Positions 8,459-18,709 of a DNA stretch of 64,000 nt are shown here, in pieces. The position numbers were made by a program, and so were the translations under genes. Position 1 is the stretch's first letter. Each line of letters opens with the position of its first letter. Under the pieces are notes generated by a model that saw nothing but the letters and a program-made list of their open reading frames with translations, made no database searches and was not told the DNA's origin. This DNA comes from Bradyrhizobium quebecense. GTDB lineage: Bacteria > Pseudomonadota > Alphaproteobacteria > Rhizobiales > Xanthobacteraceae. The DNA is taken from the NCBI RefSeq assembly GCF_013373795.3, contig NZ_CP088022.1, positions 6,944,001 through 7,008,000 on the forward strand. The letters are read 5' to 3'.

Positions 8459-8555
8459 CAACTCAACTCAAGCATGCGCACCGGCACCGCTTTGGTGCCA
8501 TCCCTAGGTGGGGGCTTAGCATTTTTGTGACACGGAGTCCCCAACCACTCGGTTT

Positions 8556-8600
8556 GAGCGTGGTCTTTTCGGAAAACCGGTCTCCACTTTGCGCTAACGC
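8556..8600. repeat. dispersed palindromic repeat, family A (diverged copy)
   Basis: GAGCGTGGTCTTTTCGG, then AAAACCGGTCTCCACTTT, then GCGCTAACGC lies between hisF and hisE. The core resembles the better preserved copies at 11353, 56659 and 61632 (GATC-arm, AAAACCGG, CCAC). Confidence 0.5.
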
Positions 8601-8626
8601 GGCCGTACCGGTCCGGACCACGCACG

Positions 8627-9403
8627 CTAGGGATCGAGGCGCATCGGCAGGCCGGCGCGCACCATGTGATCCTTGGCCTGGCGGATGGTAAATTCCCCGA
8701 AGTGGAAGATCGAGGCGGCCAGCACGCCGGTGGCATGACCCTCGCGGACGCCATCGACCAAATGATCGAGATTGCCGACGCCACCGGACGCGATGACCGG
8801 TACGGGAACACTGTCCGCGATCGCCCGGGTCAGCGGCAGGTCAAAGCCCTGCCTCGTGCCGTCCCGGTCCATCGAGGTCAGCAGGATTTCACCGGCGCCG
8901 AGCGCGACGACCTCCTGGGCATATTCGATGGCATCGATCCCGGTGGCATTACGCCCACCATGGGTAAAGATCTCCCAGCGCTCCGAGCCGCCGGCGCGCT
9001 TGACCCGCTTGGCGTCGATCGCGACCACGATGCATTGCTCGCCGTACTTCTCGGCTGCTTCCTTGACGAACTCACGGCGGCTGACGGCCGCTGAATTGAT
9101 CGAGACCTTGTCGGCGCCGGACCGCAGCAGGATCTTGATGTCGTCGACGGTGCGGACGCCGCCGCCCACGGTCAGCGGCATGAAGCAGGCTTCCGCCGTC
9201 CGCCGCACCACATCCAGCATGATGCCGCGGTTCTCATGCGTGGCGGTGATGTCGAGGAAGGTGAGCTCGTCGGCGCCGGCGGCGTCATAGGCGATCGCGG
9301 CCTCGACCGGGTCGCCGGCGTCGCGCAAATCGACGAAGTTGACGCCCTTGACCACGCGCCCGTCCTTGACGTCGAGACAGGGGATCACACGAACCTTGAA
9401 CAT
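8627..9403 (-). CDS. hisF: imidazole glycerol phosphate synthase, cyclase subunit
   Basis: HisF uses ammonia from HisH to convert PRFAR into imidazole glycerol phosphate and AICAR. The 258-residue (beta/alpha)8 barrel starts [20 protein letters not shown], with the catalytic Asp in CLDVKDG. A second key Asp is in [11 protein letters not shown] (~130), and the phosphate-binding loops are seen in GGGVRTVDD and [11 protein letters not shown]. It lies nine bases after hisA on the minus strand, in the usual his order. Confidence 0.95.
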   Translation of the reverse strand: MFKVRVIPCLDVKDGRVVKGVNFVDLRDAGDPVEAAIAYDAAGADELTFLDITATHENRGIMLDVVRRTAEACFMPLTVGGGVRTVDDIKILLRSGADKVSINSAAVSRREFVKEAAEKYGEQCIVVAIDAKRVKRAGGSERWEIFTHGGRNATGIDAIEYAQEVVALGAGEILLTSMDRDGTRQGFDLPLTRAIADSVPVPVIASGGVGNLDHLVDGVREGHATGVLAASIFHFGEFTIRQAKDHMVRAGLPMRLDP

Positions 9404-9412
9404 GTATGCCTC

Positions 9413-10144
9413 CTACGCCGCGCTGCGGATCAGCTTGAGCGCGGCGGCCGGATCAAGCCGTCCGTCGTAGAGCGCGCGGCCGACGATCGCGCCGGCGAGC
9501 TTTTTGGCCCGCGGCTCCAGCAGCGCCTTGACGTCGTCGATCGAGGCAAAGCCGCCGGAGGCGATCACCGGAATGGAGATGCGGTCGGCGAGGGCGATCG
9601 TGGCGTCGAGGTTGAGGCCCTTGAGCAGGCCGTCGCGGGCGATGTCGGTGAAGATGATCGCGGCCACGCCGGCATCCTCGAAGCGCTGCGCGATCTCGAG
9701 CGCCGTCACATGCGAGGTCTCGGCCCAGCCCTCGACCGCGACCTTGCCGTCGCGCGCATCGAGACCCACCGCGACGCGGCCGGGGAATTTCTTTGCCGCG
9801 CCCTTCACCAATTCGGGATCGCGCACCGCCGCGGTGCCGATGATGACGCGCGCAATGCCCTTGTCGAGCCAGGCTTCGATGGTCTTGAGGTCGCGGATGC
9901 CGCCGCCGAGCTGCACCGGCATGGTGACGGCCTTCAGCATCGCCTCTACCGCATGCGCATTCATCGGCTTGCCGGCGAAGGCACCGTCGAGATCGACGAC
10001 ATGGAGATATTCGAAGCCCTGCGCGGCGAAGCTCGCCGCCTGCGCCGCCGGATCGAGATTGAACACGGTGGCGCGCGCCATGTCGCCCTGCTCCAGGCGC
10101 ACGCACTGGCCGTTTTTCAGATCAACCGCTGGAAAAAGAATCAC
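9413..10144 (-). CDS. hisA: phosphoribosylformimino-5-aminoimidazole carboxamide ribotide isomerase
   Basis: HisA isomerises ProFAR to PRFAR in histidine synthesis. The 243-residue barrel starts [16 protein letters not shown], with the catalytic Asp in VDLKNG and the second in FTDIARDG. Phosphate loops are GGGIRDLKT and [10 protein letters not shown]. The start is GTG at 10144, which overlaps the hisH stop as GTGA (10141-10144), so translation is probably coupled. The frame is open much further upstream, but that part lies inside hisH. Confidence 0.93.
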   Translation of the reverse strand: MILFPAVDLKNGQCVRLEQGDMARATVFNLDPAAQAASFAAQGFEYLHVVDLDGAFAGKPMNAHAVEAMLKAVTMPVQLGGGIRDLKTIEAWLDKGIARVIIGTAAVRDPELVKGAAKKFPGRVAVGLDARDGKVAVEGWAETSHVTALEIAQRFEDAGVAAIIFTDIARDGLLKGLNLDATIALADRISIPVIASGGFASIDDVKALLEPRAKKLAGAIVGRALYDGRLDPAAALKLIRSAA

Positions 10145-10791
10145 GGCTTCCACTTCAAGAAATTGGAGATCAGAGCGAGGCCGAAACGCTGGCTCTTCTC
10201 GGGGTGAAACTGGGTGCCAACAGCGGTGTCCTTGCCGACGATCGCGGTCACCGGCCCGCCATAGTCGGCGCGGGCCAGCACGTCCGCCTCGTTGGCGGCG
10301 TTGAGGTGATAGGAGTGCACGAAATAGGCGTGGCGCCCCTTCGGCCCGAGCGGCAGCCGCTCCAGCACCGGATGCTCGCGCACCATGTCGAGCGTATTCC
10401 AGCCCATGTGCGGGACCTTCAGGCTCTCGTCGCGCGGCTCGATCTTCACGACATCGCCGCCGATCCAGTTGAAGCCCTCGGTGATCACGTGCTCCTTGCC
10501 GCGCGTCGCCATCAGCTGCATGCCGACGCAGATGCCGAAGAACGGCCGCGCCTTGACCCGCACCGCCTCGGTGAGCGCTTCCAGCATGCCGTCGACCGCA
10601 TCGACGCCGCGGCGGCAATCGGCGAACGCGCCGACGCCAGGCAGCACGATCCGATCGGCGCGATACACCGCATCGGGATCGCGCGTCACCTTGATGGCTT
10701 GCGGATCCTGCATGCTGCGCGCGGCGCGCTCGAAGGCCTTTGCCGCCGAATGCAGATTGCCGGAGCCGTAATCGATGATTGCAACGGTCAT
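10141..10791 (-). CDS. hisH: imidazole glycerol phosphate synthase, glutamine amidotransferase subunit
   Basis: HisH hydrolyses glutamine and channels ammonia to HisF. The 216-residue class I amidotransferase starts [20 protein letters not shown]. The nucleophilic Cys is in [10 protein letters not shown] (~residue 93), and the His/Glu pair is in [10 protein letters not shown] near the C-terminus. Its ATG overlaps the stop of the upstream DUF2628 gene (ATGA, 10788-10791), and its own stop overlaps the hisA start, so three genes are tightly coupled. Confidence 0.95.
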   Translation of the reverse strand: MTVAIIDYGSGNLHSAAKAFERAARSMQDPQAIKVTRDPDAVYRADRIVLPGVGAFADCRRGVDAVDGMLEALTEAVRVKARPFFGICVGMQLMATRGKEHVITEGFNWIGGDVVKIEPRDESLKVPHMGWNTLDMVREHPVLERLPLGPKGRHAYFVHSYHLNAANEADVLARADYGGPVTAIVGKDTAVGTQFHPEKSQRFGLALISNFLKWKP

Positions 10792-11318
10792 CGCGATCCT
10801 CCCGGCTCTGGAAACAATCCGATGATGCCGCCCTGCGGCATCGGCGGGGGTTTTGAGAATGATTGACCGGGCACGTCCCGGGTCGGAGGCGGTCCGCCGC
10901 GATCGACAGACCGCTGGTCGTTGACAGCGCCGCGATGCCGCGCGGTCCAGCGCTCGAAGAAGCGGCGCTCGGCCGCGTCCATGTTGTCGGCCACGACGAC
11001 GTCGAGCTGGCGCCACTTGCGCCGCGACAGCGTCCAGCGTTGCAACGTCGCAGCCTCCAGCCCGATCAGCACCATCAACACCAGGTCGACGAGCAAGATC
11101 GCGCCGCGGCCGATCCCGAGCTTGGCCAGCGCAAAATCGATCGCGAAGGTCAGCACCAGCCAGCCGATCAGCGCCAGCCAGAGCCTGTTCCAGGCCAGCC
11201 AGACCGCGCCGGCGACCGCGGCCCAGAAATGGAAGCCGTCGCGCACGAAGACGAACTTGTCGGCCGCCGCGAGATCGGCGCCGTTGGCCACGGGGGCATG
11301 CACTGTATAGACCGGCAT
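10788..11318 (-). CDS. DUF2628-type membrane protein inside the his cluster
   Basis: This 176-residue protein starts [20 protein letters not shown] and [17 protein letters not shown], the pattern of the DUF2628 family. Three hydrophobic helices follow (~33-50, ~50-66, ~75-95), and the C-terminus is hydrophilic and proline-rich ([22 protein letters not shown]). It is an inner-membrane protein of unknown function. It lies between hisB and hisH and overlaps hisH by four bases, so it is probably co-expressed with histidine synthesis; no enzymatic role in the pathway is known to me. Confidence 0.8.
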   Translation of the reverse strand: MPVYTVHAPVANGADLAAADKFVFVRDGFHFWAAVAGAVWLAWNRLWLALIGWLVLTFAIDFALAKLGIGRGAILLVDLVLMVLIGLEAATLQRWTLSRRKWRQLDVVVADNMDAAERRFFERWTARHRGAVNDQRSVDRGGPPPTRDVPGQSFSKPPPMPQGGIIGLFPEPGGSR

Positions 11319-11352
11319 CGAACGCTCCGCCGAGGATGGACTCTTACTTACC

Positions 11353-11396
11353 GCATGATCTCCGGGAAAACCGGTGCCACCGTGTCCGGATCATGC
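11353..11396. repeat. dispersed palindromic repeat, family A
   Basis: Outer arms GCATGATC (11353-11360) and GATCATGC (11389-11396) are perfect inverted repeats enclosing CCGGGAAAACCGGTGCCACC. Copies of the same design occur at 56659 and 61632. Confidence 0.8.
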
Positions 11397-11404
11397 TCCC
11401 GGGG

Positions 11405-11998
11405 TCAGCCGCCGAGCTGGCCCTTTGTCGAGGGCACTTCGCCCTGGGCACGCGGATCGATCGCAACCGCCGTCCGGAGCGCCCTCGCCAAACCCTTGAA
11501 ACAAGATTCGGAGATATGATGGCTGTTCTCGCCATATAGGGTCTCGACGTGGAGAGTCACGCCGGCGTTCATCGCGAAGGCGTTGAACCATTCGCGCACC
11601 AGCTCGGTGTCGAACTCGCCGATCTTGTCGCGCGGGAACTCGACCTTGAACACCAGCACCGGGCGGCCCGAAATGTCGATCACGATGCGCGACAGCGTCT
11701 CGTCCATCGGCATGTGGATCGAGGCGTAGCGGGTGATGCCGGCCATGTTGCCGAGCGCCTGCTTCACGGCCTGCCCGAGCGCGATTCCGACGTCTTCGGT
11801 GGTGTGGTGGTAATCGACATGGAGATCGCCATCCGCCTTCACCGTGATGTCGATGCGCGAATGCCGGGCCAGGAGGTCGAGCATATGGTCGAAGAAGCCG
11901 ATCCCGGTCGAAACCGTGGATACGCCCGCTCCGTCAAGGTTGACCGTCACCTCGATGTCGGTCTCCTTGGTCTTGCGCTTGATGGTTGCCGTGCGCAT
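11405..11998 (-). CDS. hisB: imidazoleglycerol-phosphate dehydratase
   Basis: HisB removes water from imidazole glycerol phosphate to give imidazole acetol phosphate. The 197-residue length is that of the monofunctional enzyme, without a phosphatase domain. The two metal-binding His/Glu motifs are [14 protein letters not shown] (~residue 67) and [14 protein letters not shown] (~160). [16 protein letters not shown] lies near the N-terminus. It is the first gene of the minus-strand his cluster and divergent from hslV, with ~180 bases between them for both promoters. Confidence 0.95.
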   Translation of the reverse strand: MRTATIKRKTKETDIEVTVNLDGAGVSTVSTGIGFFDHMLDLLARHSRIDITVKADGDLHVDYHHTTEDVGIALGQAVKQALGNMAGITRYASIHMPMDETLSRIVIDISGRPVLVFKVEFPRDKIGEFDTELVREWFNAFAMNAGVTLHVETLYGENSHHISESCFKGLARALRTAVAIDPRAQGEVPSTKGQLGG

Positions 11999-12180
11999 GA
12001 AGATTGAGCTTTCCCGTGCCGAAAACGCCGGTCTTTTAACAGGCTGATGTCACCTTCGCTACTGCGGGATGATCCCGAAACGCCCTAACTTCGGGCCATG
12101 GTGACCCAAATTCCTTGCTAAATCGCCCGATTGTAACCCCCTGCCCGACCGCCTAAATCTGCCCGGAAGAGAGGTAACCT

Positions 12181-12738
12181 ATGCAAGCATCCCAAAATGA
12201 GCTGCCGGTCTGGCATGGCACCACGATCTGCACGGTCCGCAAGGGCGGCAAGGTGGTGATCGGCGGCGACGGGCAGGTCTCGATTGGCCAGACCGTGATC
12301 AAGGCCAATGCCAAGAAGGTCCGGCGGATCGGCAAGGGCGACGTGATCGGCGGCTTTGCCGGCGCCACCGCCGACGCCTTCACCCTGTTCGAGCGGCTGG
12401 AGAGCAAGCTGGAGCAATATCCGGGGCAACTGACCCGGGCGGCCGTCGAACTCGCCAAGGACTGGCGGACCGACCGTTATCTGCGCCGGCTGGAGGCCAT
12501 GATGATCGTGGCCGACAAGGACGTCTCCCTGGTGCTGACCGGCACCGGCGACGTGCTGGAGCCCGATTCCGGGGTCATGGCGATCGGCTCCGGCGGCAAT
12601 TATGCCCTCGCCGCGGCCCGCGCGCTGGTCGATACCGACAAGGACGCCGAGACCATCGTGCGCCGCGCGCTGGATATCGCCGCAGATATCTGCGTCTACA
12701 CCAACCGGAACGTGACGATCGAGACGATCGGCGGCTGA
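12181..12738 (+). CDS. hslV: ATP-dependent protease HslVU, peptidase subunit
   Basis: HslV is the proteasome-like peptidase that, with HslU, degrades misfolded and regulatory proteins in the cytoplasm. The 185-residue protein has the processed N-terminal threonine in [13 protein letters not shown] (after ~13 residues), then [26 protein letters not shown] and [16 protein letters not shown]. hslU follows after two intervening genes rather than directly, which is common in rhizobia. Heat-shock promoter elements were looked for in 12000-12180, but none is convincing. Confidence 0.96.
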   Translation: MQASQNELPVWHGTTICTVRKGGKVVIGGDGQVSIGQTVIKANAKKVRRIGKGDVIGGFAGATADAFTLFERLESKLEQYPGQLTRAAVELAKDWRTDRYLRRLEAMMIVADKDVSLVLTGTGDVLEPDSGVMAIGSGGNYALAAARALVDTDKDAETIVRRALDIAADICVYTNRNVTIETIGG

Positions 12739-12740
12739 GC

Positions 12741-13226
12741 ATGGCCAGCCCCTATCACTTCCGTCCGATGACGACGGCCGACCTGCCGCTAATCAAGCAG
12801 TGGCTGGCACAGCCGCATGTCCGGGAGTGGTGGGGCGATCCGGCCGAGCAATATGCGCTGGTCAGCGGCGACCTCGACGAGCCGGCGATGGACCAGTTCA
12901 TCGTTGCCTCCGAGGACAACGATTTCGGTTACATCCAGTGCTACGACCTGACGACGTGGAATTGCGGCTTCGGCAAGCAGCCGGAGGGCACCCGCGGCAT
13001 CGACCTCTTCATCGGTGAGCCCGACATGGTGGCAGGTGGCCACGGCTCGGCGCTGATCCACGCCTTTGTCGACGACCGGCTGGCGCAAGGCGCGCCACGC
13101 ATCGTCACCGATCCCGATCCGGCCAATGCGCGGGCCGTACGCGCCTATGCGAAAGCGGGTTTTCAGGAGGCCGGAATAGTCGATACGCCCGACGGGCCTG
13201 CGCTATTGATGGTCCGCGACAAATGA
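12741..13226 (+). CDS. GNAT-family acetyltransferase (aminoglycoside 6'-N-acetyltransferase-like)
   Basis: This 161-residue protein begins TYHFRPM-like ([20 protein letters not shown]) and carries [39 protein letters not shown] and [13 protein letters not shown], typical of the AAC(6')-like branch of GNAT enzymes that use acetyl-CoA. The acetyl-CoA loop is GGHGSAL. The real substrate is unknown; resistance is not implied. It starts two bases after the hslV stop and overlaps the next gene by four bases, so it is part of the hslV operon. Confidence 0.85.
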   Translation: MASPYHFRPMTTADLPLIKQWLAQPHVREWWGDPAEQYALVSGDLDEPAMDQFIVASEDNDFGYIQCYDLTTWNCGFGKQPEGTRGIDLFIGEPDMVAGGHGSALIHAFVDDRLAQGAPRIVTDPDPANARAVRAYAKAGFQEAGIVDTPDGPALLMVRDK

Positions 13227-13819
13227 CACTCGCGCCGAAGTCCGACACCGGCGTTTCAGCCTGGCACTGGCTCGCAATCGCCGCCGCACTGCTCGCACTG
13301 CAGGCCGCGCTGCTTTATGCGATGGGCCGCCTGCCGATCTGCGCCTGCGGCTATGTCAAACTCTGGCATGGTGCAGTCCAGAGCTCGGAGAATTCGCAGC
13401 ACATCACCGACTGGTACACGCTATCGCATGTGCTGCATGGCCTGATGTTCTACGGCCTGACCTTCCTGGCGCTGCCTCGCCGCGCCTGGCCGGGACGGCT
13501 GATTGTCGCGATGCTGATCGAGGGAAGCTGGGAGCTCGTCGAAAACTCGAACTGGATCATCGAGCGCTACCGCGCCGGCACGATCTCGCTGGATTATTAC
13601 GGAGACACCATCGTCAATTCGGTGTCGGACACGTTGGCGATGGTCTTCGGTTTCCTGCTCGCGCGCAAGCTGCCAATCGTTGCAACGGTCGCGCTCGGCG
13701 TTGCCTTCGAAACCGTGATGCTGCTCCACATTCGCGACAATCTGACGCTTAACATCATCATGCTGATCCACCCGTTCGAGGCGATCAGGCAGTGGCAGGC
13801 CGGACCGCCGATCCTTTAG
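13223..13819 (+). CDS. UPF0314 (DUF2585) membrane protein
   Basis: This 198-residue integral membrane protein matches the rhizobial UPF0314 family: a first helix ([19 protein letters not shown]), then [40 protein letters not shown] and [17 protein letters not shown]. Acidic and His residues in these motifs face membrane helices, so it may bind a metal or be an enzyme, but the function is unknown. Its ATG overlaps the stop of the acetyltransferase gene (ATGA), and hslU follows 61 bases downstream. Confidence 0.9.
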   Translation: MTLAPKSDTGVSAWHWLAIAAALLALQAALLYAMGRLPICACGYVKLWHGAVQSSENSQHITDWYTLSHVLHGLMFYGLTFLALPRRAWPGRLIVAMLIEGSWELVENSNWIIERYRAGTISLDYYGDTIVNSVSDTLAMVFGFLLARKLPIVATVALGVAFETVMLLHIRDNLTLNIIMLIHPFEAIRQWQAGPPIL

Positions 13820-13880
13820 GCGGTCATGCCTTGGAACGCAGCCGCTTGCCGAGACCACGATTTCAACCTAGCTAGAGCCA

Positions 13881-15185
13881 ATGACCGACTTCTCCCCCCG
13901 CGAAATTGTTTCTGAACTTGACCGTTTCATCGTCGGCCAGGCCGATGCCAAGCGCGCGGTGTCGATCGCGCTGCGCAACCGCTGGCGGCGGCTGCAACTT
14001 GCCGGTTCCCTGCGCGAGGAGGTTCTGCCCAAGAACATCCTGATGATCGGGCCGACCGGCGTCGGCAAGACCGAGATCGCGCGGCGGCTGGCCAAGCTTG
14101 CAGGCGCGCCGTTCCTCAAGGTCGAAGCCACCAAGTTCACCGAGGTCGGCTATGTCGGCCGCGACGTCGAGCAGATCGTCCGCGACCTCGTCGAGGTGGC
14201 GATTTCGCAGACCCGCGAGCGCAAGCGCAAGGACGTCCAGGCGCGTGCCCAGCTCGCCGCCGAGGAGCGCGTGCTGGATGCGCTGGTCGGCCCCGGAGCA
14301 AGCCCGGCGACGCGGGAGTCGTTCCGCAAGAAGCTGCGCGCCGGCGAGCTCAACGACAAGGAAATCGAGGTCGAGACGCAGTCGTCCGGCAGCGGCATGC
14401 CGATGTTCGAAATCCCCGGCATGCCCGGCGCCCAGATGGGCGCGATCTCGCTCGGCGACATCTTCGGCAAGATGGGCGGACGCAGCAAGACGCGCCGCCT
14501 GACCGTGGAAGGCTCGCACGAGATCCTCGTCAACGAGGAGTCCGACAAGCTGCTCGACACCGACCAGCTGGTGCAGGAGGCGATCAGCGCCGTCGAGAAC
14601 AACGGCATCGTCTTCCTTGACGAGATCGACAAGATCTGCGTGCGCGAGAACCGCGCCGGCGGCGACGTCTCCCGCGAAGGCGTGCAGCGCGACCTGCTGC
14701 CGCTGATCGAAGGCACCACGGTCTCGACCAAGCACGGCGCGGTCAAGACCGACCACATCCTGTTCATCGCCTCGGGCGCCTTCCATATCGCCAAGCCGTC
14801 GGACCTCCTGCCCGAACTGCAAGGCCGCCTGCCGATCCGCGTCGAGTTGCAGGCACTGTCCCGCGACGACATGCGCCGGATCCTGACCGAGCCGGAGGCG
14901 TCGCTGATCAAGCAATATGTCGCGCTGCTGAAGACCGAGGGCGTCACGCTCGACATCACCGACGGCGCGATCGACGCGCTGGCCGACGTCGCGGTCGCGG
15001 TCAATTCTACGGTCGAGAATATCGGCGCGCGCCGGCTGCAGACCGTGATGGAGCGGGTGCTGGACGAGATCTCCTTCACCGCGCCTGATCGCCACGGCGA
15101 GACGATCCAGGTCGACGCCGACTACGTCACCAAGCATGTCGGCGACCTCGCCAAGAACGCCGATCTGAGCCGGTTTATTTTGTAG
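13881..15185 (+). CDS. hslU: ATP-dependent protease HslVU, ATPase subunit
   Basis: HslU is the AAA+ unfoldase that feeds substrates to HslV. The 434-residue protein starts [19 protein letters not shown]. Walker A is [17 protein letters not shown] (~residue 58), Walker [13 protein letters not shown] (~250), and the pore loop appears as [15 protein letters not shown]. The I domain lies between (~105-240), and the C-terminus ends with the conserved DLSRFIL that docks into HslV. A repeat element follows the stop codon. Confidence 0.97.
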   Translation: MTDFSPREIVSELDRFIVGQADAKRAVSIALRNRWRRLQLAGSLREEVLPKNILMIGPTGVGKTEIARRLAKLAGAPFLKVEATKFTEVGYVGRDVEQIVRDLVEVAISQTRERKRKDVQARAQLAAEERVLDALVGPGASPATRESFRKKLRAGELNDKEIEVETQSSGSGMPMFEIPGMPGAQMGAISLGDIFGKMGGRSKTRRLTVEGSHEILVNEESDKLLDTDQLVQEAISAVENNGIVFLDEIDKICVRENRAGGDVSREGVQRDLLPLIEGTTVSTKHGAVKTDHILFIASGAFHIAKPSDLLPELQGRLPIRVELQALSRDDMRRILTEPEASLIKQYVALLKTEGVTLDITDGAIDALADVAVAVNSTVENIGARRLQTVMERVLDEISFTAPDRHGETIQVDADYVTKHVGDLAKNADLSRFIL

Positions 15186-15198
15186 GCGGGACAGCTAT

Positions 15199-15331
15199 CG
15201 TCGCCCCGGCGAAGGCCGGGGCCCATAACCCCCGCAGCCCGCAGTAACCAAGACTCGGGCCGACATTCCTTCTAAAAACTGCCTTCGGTGGTTATGGGTC
15301 CCGGGTCGCGCTTCGCTTGCCCGGGACGACG
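15199..15331. repeat. palindromic repeat, family C (hslU 3' flank)
   Basis: CGTCGCCCCGG at the left and CCGGGACGACG at the right are inverted, as are GGCCCATAACC and GGTTATGGGTC inside, so the unit can fold into a long hairpin. It fills most of the gap between hslU and the next gene. Confidence 0.75.
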
Positions 15332-15345
15332 AGAGTGGGCGATCG

Positions 15346-16470
15346 ATGAATCTGCGAGTCTGGGAAAACCCCTGGCGCTTGATGCTGGCCGTCAATGCGG
15401 CGGTGCTGGTCGGGGTGTTCCTGCACAAGATCGCGCTGCCGCCCTTCGTCCCCTACATCCATCTCCTGGTCGACTATCACTACGGCTTCACCAAGCGCGC
15501 ACTGATCGGCGCGATCGTGTCGCTGTTCACCGACAAGGTGCCGGTGTGGCTGGTGTTCGCGCTGGCCGGCGCGGTCTGGCTGGTGACGCTCGCCCTGTTC
15601 GTCAAACTGTTCCAGCGGACATTCGGCTTCGACGATGCGCATTGGCCGCTGTTCATTTTCATCGCGGGATCGCCGTTCTTCCTGAAGAATTTCATGCACA
15701 CGCTCGGCCATTTCGACATCTATGGCTGTGCGCTGACGATCGTGCTGCTGCTGATTCCGGCGCGCTCGGTCCTCTATGTGCTGATCGCGGCGCTGTTCTC
15801 GATCCTGCTGATCCTGGTCCATCACATCTTCGTCCTGATGTATGTTCCGACCATCGCGGCGATCGTGGTGCTGCGCTTCTATCTGATGCAACGCGTGATG
15901 CCGCGGAACATCGCCGTCGGCCTTATCGCGCTCGCGGCGGTCGGCATCCTGTTCCTGGTCGCGCAGTTCGCGGGCACGGTCGAGGTGCCTTATGACGAAT
16001 TCATCCGTCATCTGCAGAGCCGGATGGCCGATCCGTCGCGAACCGACCTGCTTCAGTTCGGCTACATCTGGTACCAGCCGCTGTCGAAGGAGTTCGCCGA
16101 CACCTGGGCGCGGATGCCCTCGAACATCCTGGGCGTCCCGGTGTTTGCGCTGCTGATCTGGCTGCACGCGCCGCTGTGGCGCTATTTCACGCGGCTGATC
16201 GGCGCGCTCGCGAATGAGCTGCATCGGCGGATCGTGTTCGCCGCACTCATCATGATCAGCGCCGGCTATTTCGTGATGTTCGTGACCGTGTTCGACTATT
16301 CGCGCTGGATCTCGAACTGGGCGGTCTGCACGTTCCTGATGCTGCACGCCACCAAGATGCTGCCAGCGTCGAAGGACGTGCCGCCGATCCCGTCAGACGA
16401 TCGCAAGACGACGATCTTCGGCTGGATCGTTACGCTGATCCCGCGCGTCGGGATCGTGCGGCCGTTCTAA
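15346..16470 (+). CDS. polytopic membrane protein, unknown function
   Basis: This 374-residue protein starts MNLRVWENPWRLMLAVNAAV and has about eight hydrophobic helices (for example ~12-30, 62-84, 96-112, 125-160, 178-205, 262-280, 305-330). A conserved-looking loop reads YHYGFTKRALIGAIVSLF, and another FMHTLGHFDIYG, reminiscent of a class of polysaccharide or glycan-related membrane proteins, but I cannot assign a family. It is flanked by a repeat and the convergent smr gene. Confidence 0.7.
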   Translation: MNLRVWENPWRLMLAVNAAVLVGVFLHKIALPPFVPYIHLLVDYHYGFTKRALIGAIVSLFTDKVPVWLVFALAGAVWLVTLALFVKLFQRTFGFDDAHWPLFIFIAGSPFFLKNFMHTLGHFDIYGCALTIVLLLIPARSVLYVLIAALFSILLILVHHIFVLMYVPTIAAIVVLRFYLMQRVMPRNIAVGLIALAAVGILFLVAQFAGTVEVPYDEFIRHLQSRMADPSRTDLLQFGYIWYQPLSKEFADTWARMPSNILGVPVFALLIWLHAPLWRYFTRLIGALANELHRRIVFAALIMISAGYFVMFVTVFDYSRWISNWAVCTFLMLHATKMLPASKDVPPIPSDDRKTTIFGWIVTLIPRVGIVRPF

Positions 16471-16472
16471 TC

Positions 16473-17066
16473 TCAGGCTCGCGCGCGCCGGACGCGCACA
16501 TAGAGCGCGCCCTCGCCGCCATGGCCGATATGCGCTTCCTCGAAGCCGACCACCAGCGAACGGAATTCCGGCAGGCTGAGCCATTCCGGCACCTGCCGGC
16601 GCAGCACGCCGCGTTCGGAATCCGCCCCGCCGACCTTGCCCTTGCCGGTGATGACGAGCACGAAGGTGAGCCCGTCGCTGTGCGCGCGTTGCAGGAAGGT
16701 GAACAGCACGCGATGCGCGCGGATCTGCGTCATGCCGTGCAGATCAAGCCGCGCATCGATCTCCTGCCGGCCGCGCGAAAGCTTTGCACGTTCGCGGCGG
16801 CCGATCGGCGCCAGCGGCGGCACCTGCGGACGCGACGCCGGCGCCGCCTTGACCGACGTCACCGGCTTGACCGGGATGGGCTTGGCCGCGGCGTGATGCG
16901 TGGCCGGGTCAGAGGCTGCGGCGTGGGCTTTCGGTGCGGCCGGCCTCTTGCGCAGCGGCTTGACCTGCTTGGCCACGCTTTCCCAGAGCGCACGCTCTTC
17001 CTCGCTCAGCGCGCGTTTGCGCCGCGACGGAGCGGACAGATCGGGGATCGGCACGGGTCGTTTCAT
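16473..17066 (-). CDS. Smr-domain protein (MutS2 C-terminal-like)
   Basis: This 197-residue protein has a basic, low-complexity N-terminal half (KRPVPIPDLSAPSRRKRALS to ~100) and a C-terminal Smr domain with LDLHGMTQIRAHRVLFTFL (~residue 107) and FVLVITGKGKVGG (~138), followed by RGVLRRQVPEWL. Smr domains bind and often nick nucleic acids. It overlaps the end of mltA by four bases (ATGA), so it is translated from the Tim44-mltA-smr operon. Confidence 0.88.
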   Translation of the reverse strand: MKRPVPIPDLSAPSRRKRALSEEERALWESVAKQVKPLRKRPAAPKAHAAASDPATHHAAAKPIPVKPVTSVKAAPASRPQVPPLAPIGRRERAKLSRGRQEIDARLDLHGMTQIRAHRVLFTFLQRAHSDGLTFVLVITGKGKVGGADSERGVLRRQVPEWLSLPEFRSLVVGFEEAHIGHGGEGALYVRVRRARA

Positions 17067-18709
17067 TGATCGCGGTGATGACGATAGCGCCGAGTGCGCC
17101 GCTTCTCCGGTTGCGGAATGTCGGGCCGGGCGACCGGCAACGGCACCGGTTCTGCCACAGGCGCCGACTGTGCAACAGAGGTCATTGCAGCCGGTGCTGC
17201 GGGCGCGACATCCTTCGCGGCCGGGCCCTTGGCGGCGCCATTTGCCGCGTCCTTGCTCCCAGCCTTGGCGACGGTCGCAGTCGGTACATCCGCCGGCTTG
17301 TCCTTTAGCGGATCGGTCTGCGGAAACAGTTTTGCGATCCTGGCCGACGGCCGCTCGTCAGGGATAGGCAGCTTGTGGCCGCGCGCGACGGGATCGAGCC
17401 CCTTCGGCACCAGCATCACGAACTGCATGTTGTGCCGCAGCCGGCCCGAGACCTTGCCGGCATCCGCGCCGGCGCCGAAATAGAGATCGGCGCGCGCCGG
17501 GCCGACGATCGCCGATCCAGTATCCTGCGCGATCATCAGGCGATGGAACGGCGTCTTGGATTGCTCGGATTCGATCGGCAGCTCGCCGGCAATGAAGAAC
17601 GGCGTGCCGTAGACATGCAGCGCCTTGTCGACCGCGATCGAGCGGCCGGGCGTCAGCGGCACGCCCTGCGCGCCGACCGCCTCGTCCTTGTCGGACAGCG
17701 GAACCTCGCGGAAGAACACGTAGGCGCGGTTCTGCCGCCGCAACTCCTTGGCGCCGTCGGGATTTTGCTCCATCCACTCCCTGATCTTCTGCATCGACAT
17801 CTGGTCCTTCGGGATGATGCCGCGGTCGATCAGGACGCGTCCGACCGGCGTATAGGGATAGCCATTATGCGCGTCGTAATTGATGCGCAGGGTGGTGCCG
17901 TCCTCGAACTTGATCCGCGCCGAGCCCTGGATCTGCGCGAACAAGAGATCAGTCTGGCTCTTCAGCCAAGCGATCTCGAGCCCACGGCCGGCGATCGCGC
18001 CGTCCTCGATCTGGCCGCGGTCGTAATAGGGCACGAGCTTGCGCCGGCCGATCTTGCGATACACAGGACCGCTGTTGGGCAGGCCGACAGAAGCTTGCGT
18101 CTTGCCCCGCACGAACAGGTTGGACGGCCGGCGATAGACCGGAACATTGTAGACGTCGGTCTGGGTCCGCGAGCCATCGAGCACCGGCTCGTAATAGCCC
18201 GTGACGAAGCCGGCATCCTCGCCGAGGCGCGAGATGCGCAGCGGGACAAAATTCTGCTCGAAGAATTCCTTCGCTTTCGCGCCACTGGCGAGATCGAGCC
18301 CCTTGGCGATCCCGCAGGGATCGCGCAGCGAGCTGCCGAGCGCCTTCGAATCCGCGGGCGCGCCCTGCTGGGCCGTGATCGGCTTGCAGCTGGTGCGAAA
18401 CGCCCTGTAGGCCGCGAGATGATCGTCGTCGCTCCAGCCGGAGACGTTGGCCCAGGCGAGCGGCTCATACTGGCTGCCGCTGACCTGCAACGGCAATTCC
18501 AGATTGGGATAGGGGATCGGGTGGCTATGCTCGTGTCGCGGCGCAGCGTGCCGGCTCGACCTGTAGCGCGCGGCTATCGCCGCGGTGGAGCACACAACCG
18601 CGAGCGCGCAGCACGCGATCGCGAGGCGCCCGTAGCTGAGATGTTTAGTGAGCGCTTCCAGTTCCAACCAGCTTCCAATTCGGATCGCGGGAAGTCGAGT
18701 CGCGGGCAA
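17063..18709 (-). CDS. mltA: membrane-bound lytic murein transglycosylase A
   Basis: MltA cleaves peptidoglycan between MurNAc and GlcNAc, forming anhydroMurNAc. An N-terminal hydrophobic segment (LAIACCALAVVCSTAAIA) anchors or exports it. The MltA domain shows GYYEPVLDGSR (~residue 170), LFAQIQGSARIKFEDG and the C-terminal 3D domain QDTGSAIVGPARADLYFGAG with the catalytic Asp. A long Ala/Pro-rich C-terminal tail (~450-548) is extra. The ATG at 18709 makes a 65-base overlap with the upstream gene; a TTG at 18667 would shorten this, so the start is uncertain. Confidence 0.9.
   Translation of the reverse strand: MPATRLPAIRIGSWLELEALTKHLSYGRLAIACCALAVVCSTAAIAARYRSSRHAAPRHEHSHPIPYPNLELPLQVSGSQYEPLAWANVSGWSDDDHLAAYRAFRTSCKPITAQQGAPADSKALGSSLRDPCGIAKGLDLASGAKAKEFFEQNFVPLRISRLGEDAGFVTGYYEPVLDGSRTQTDVYNVPVYRRPSNLFVRGKTQASVGLPNSGPVYRKIGRRKLVPYYDRGQIEDGAIAGRGLEIAWLKSQTDLLFAQIQGSARIKFEDGTTLRINYDAHNGYPYTPVGRVLIDRGIIPKDQMSMQKIREWMEQNPDGAKELRRQNRAYVFFREVPLSDKDEAVGAQGVPLTPGRSIAVDKALHVYGTPFFIAGELPIESEQSKTPFHRLMIAQDTGSAIVGPARADLYFGAGADAGKVSGRLRHNMQFVMLVPKGLDPVARGHKLPIPDERPSARIAKLFPQTDPLKDKPADVPTATVAKAGSKDAANGAAKGPAAKDVAPAAPAAMTSVAQSAPVAEPVPLPVARPDIPQPEKRRTRRYRHHRDQ

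Noticed and set aside
12000..12180. Possible heat-shock promoter of hslV
   Set aside because: A CTTG word is present, but no convincing -10 element lies at the right spacing.
13872..15137. A 421-codon minus-strand frame opposite hslU
   Set aside because: Antisense shadow of a well conserved AAA+ gene.
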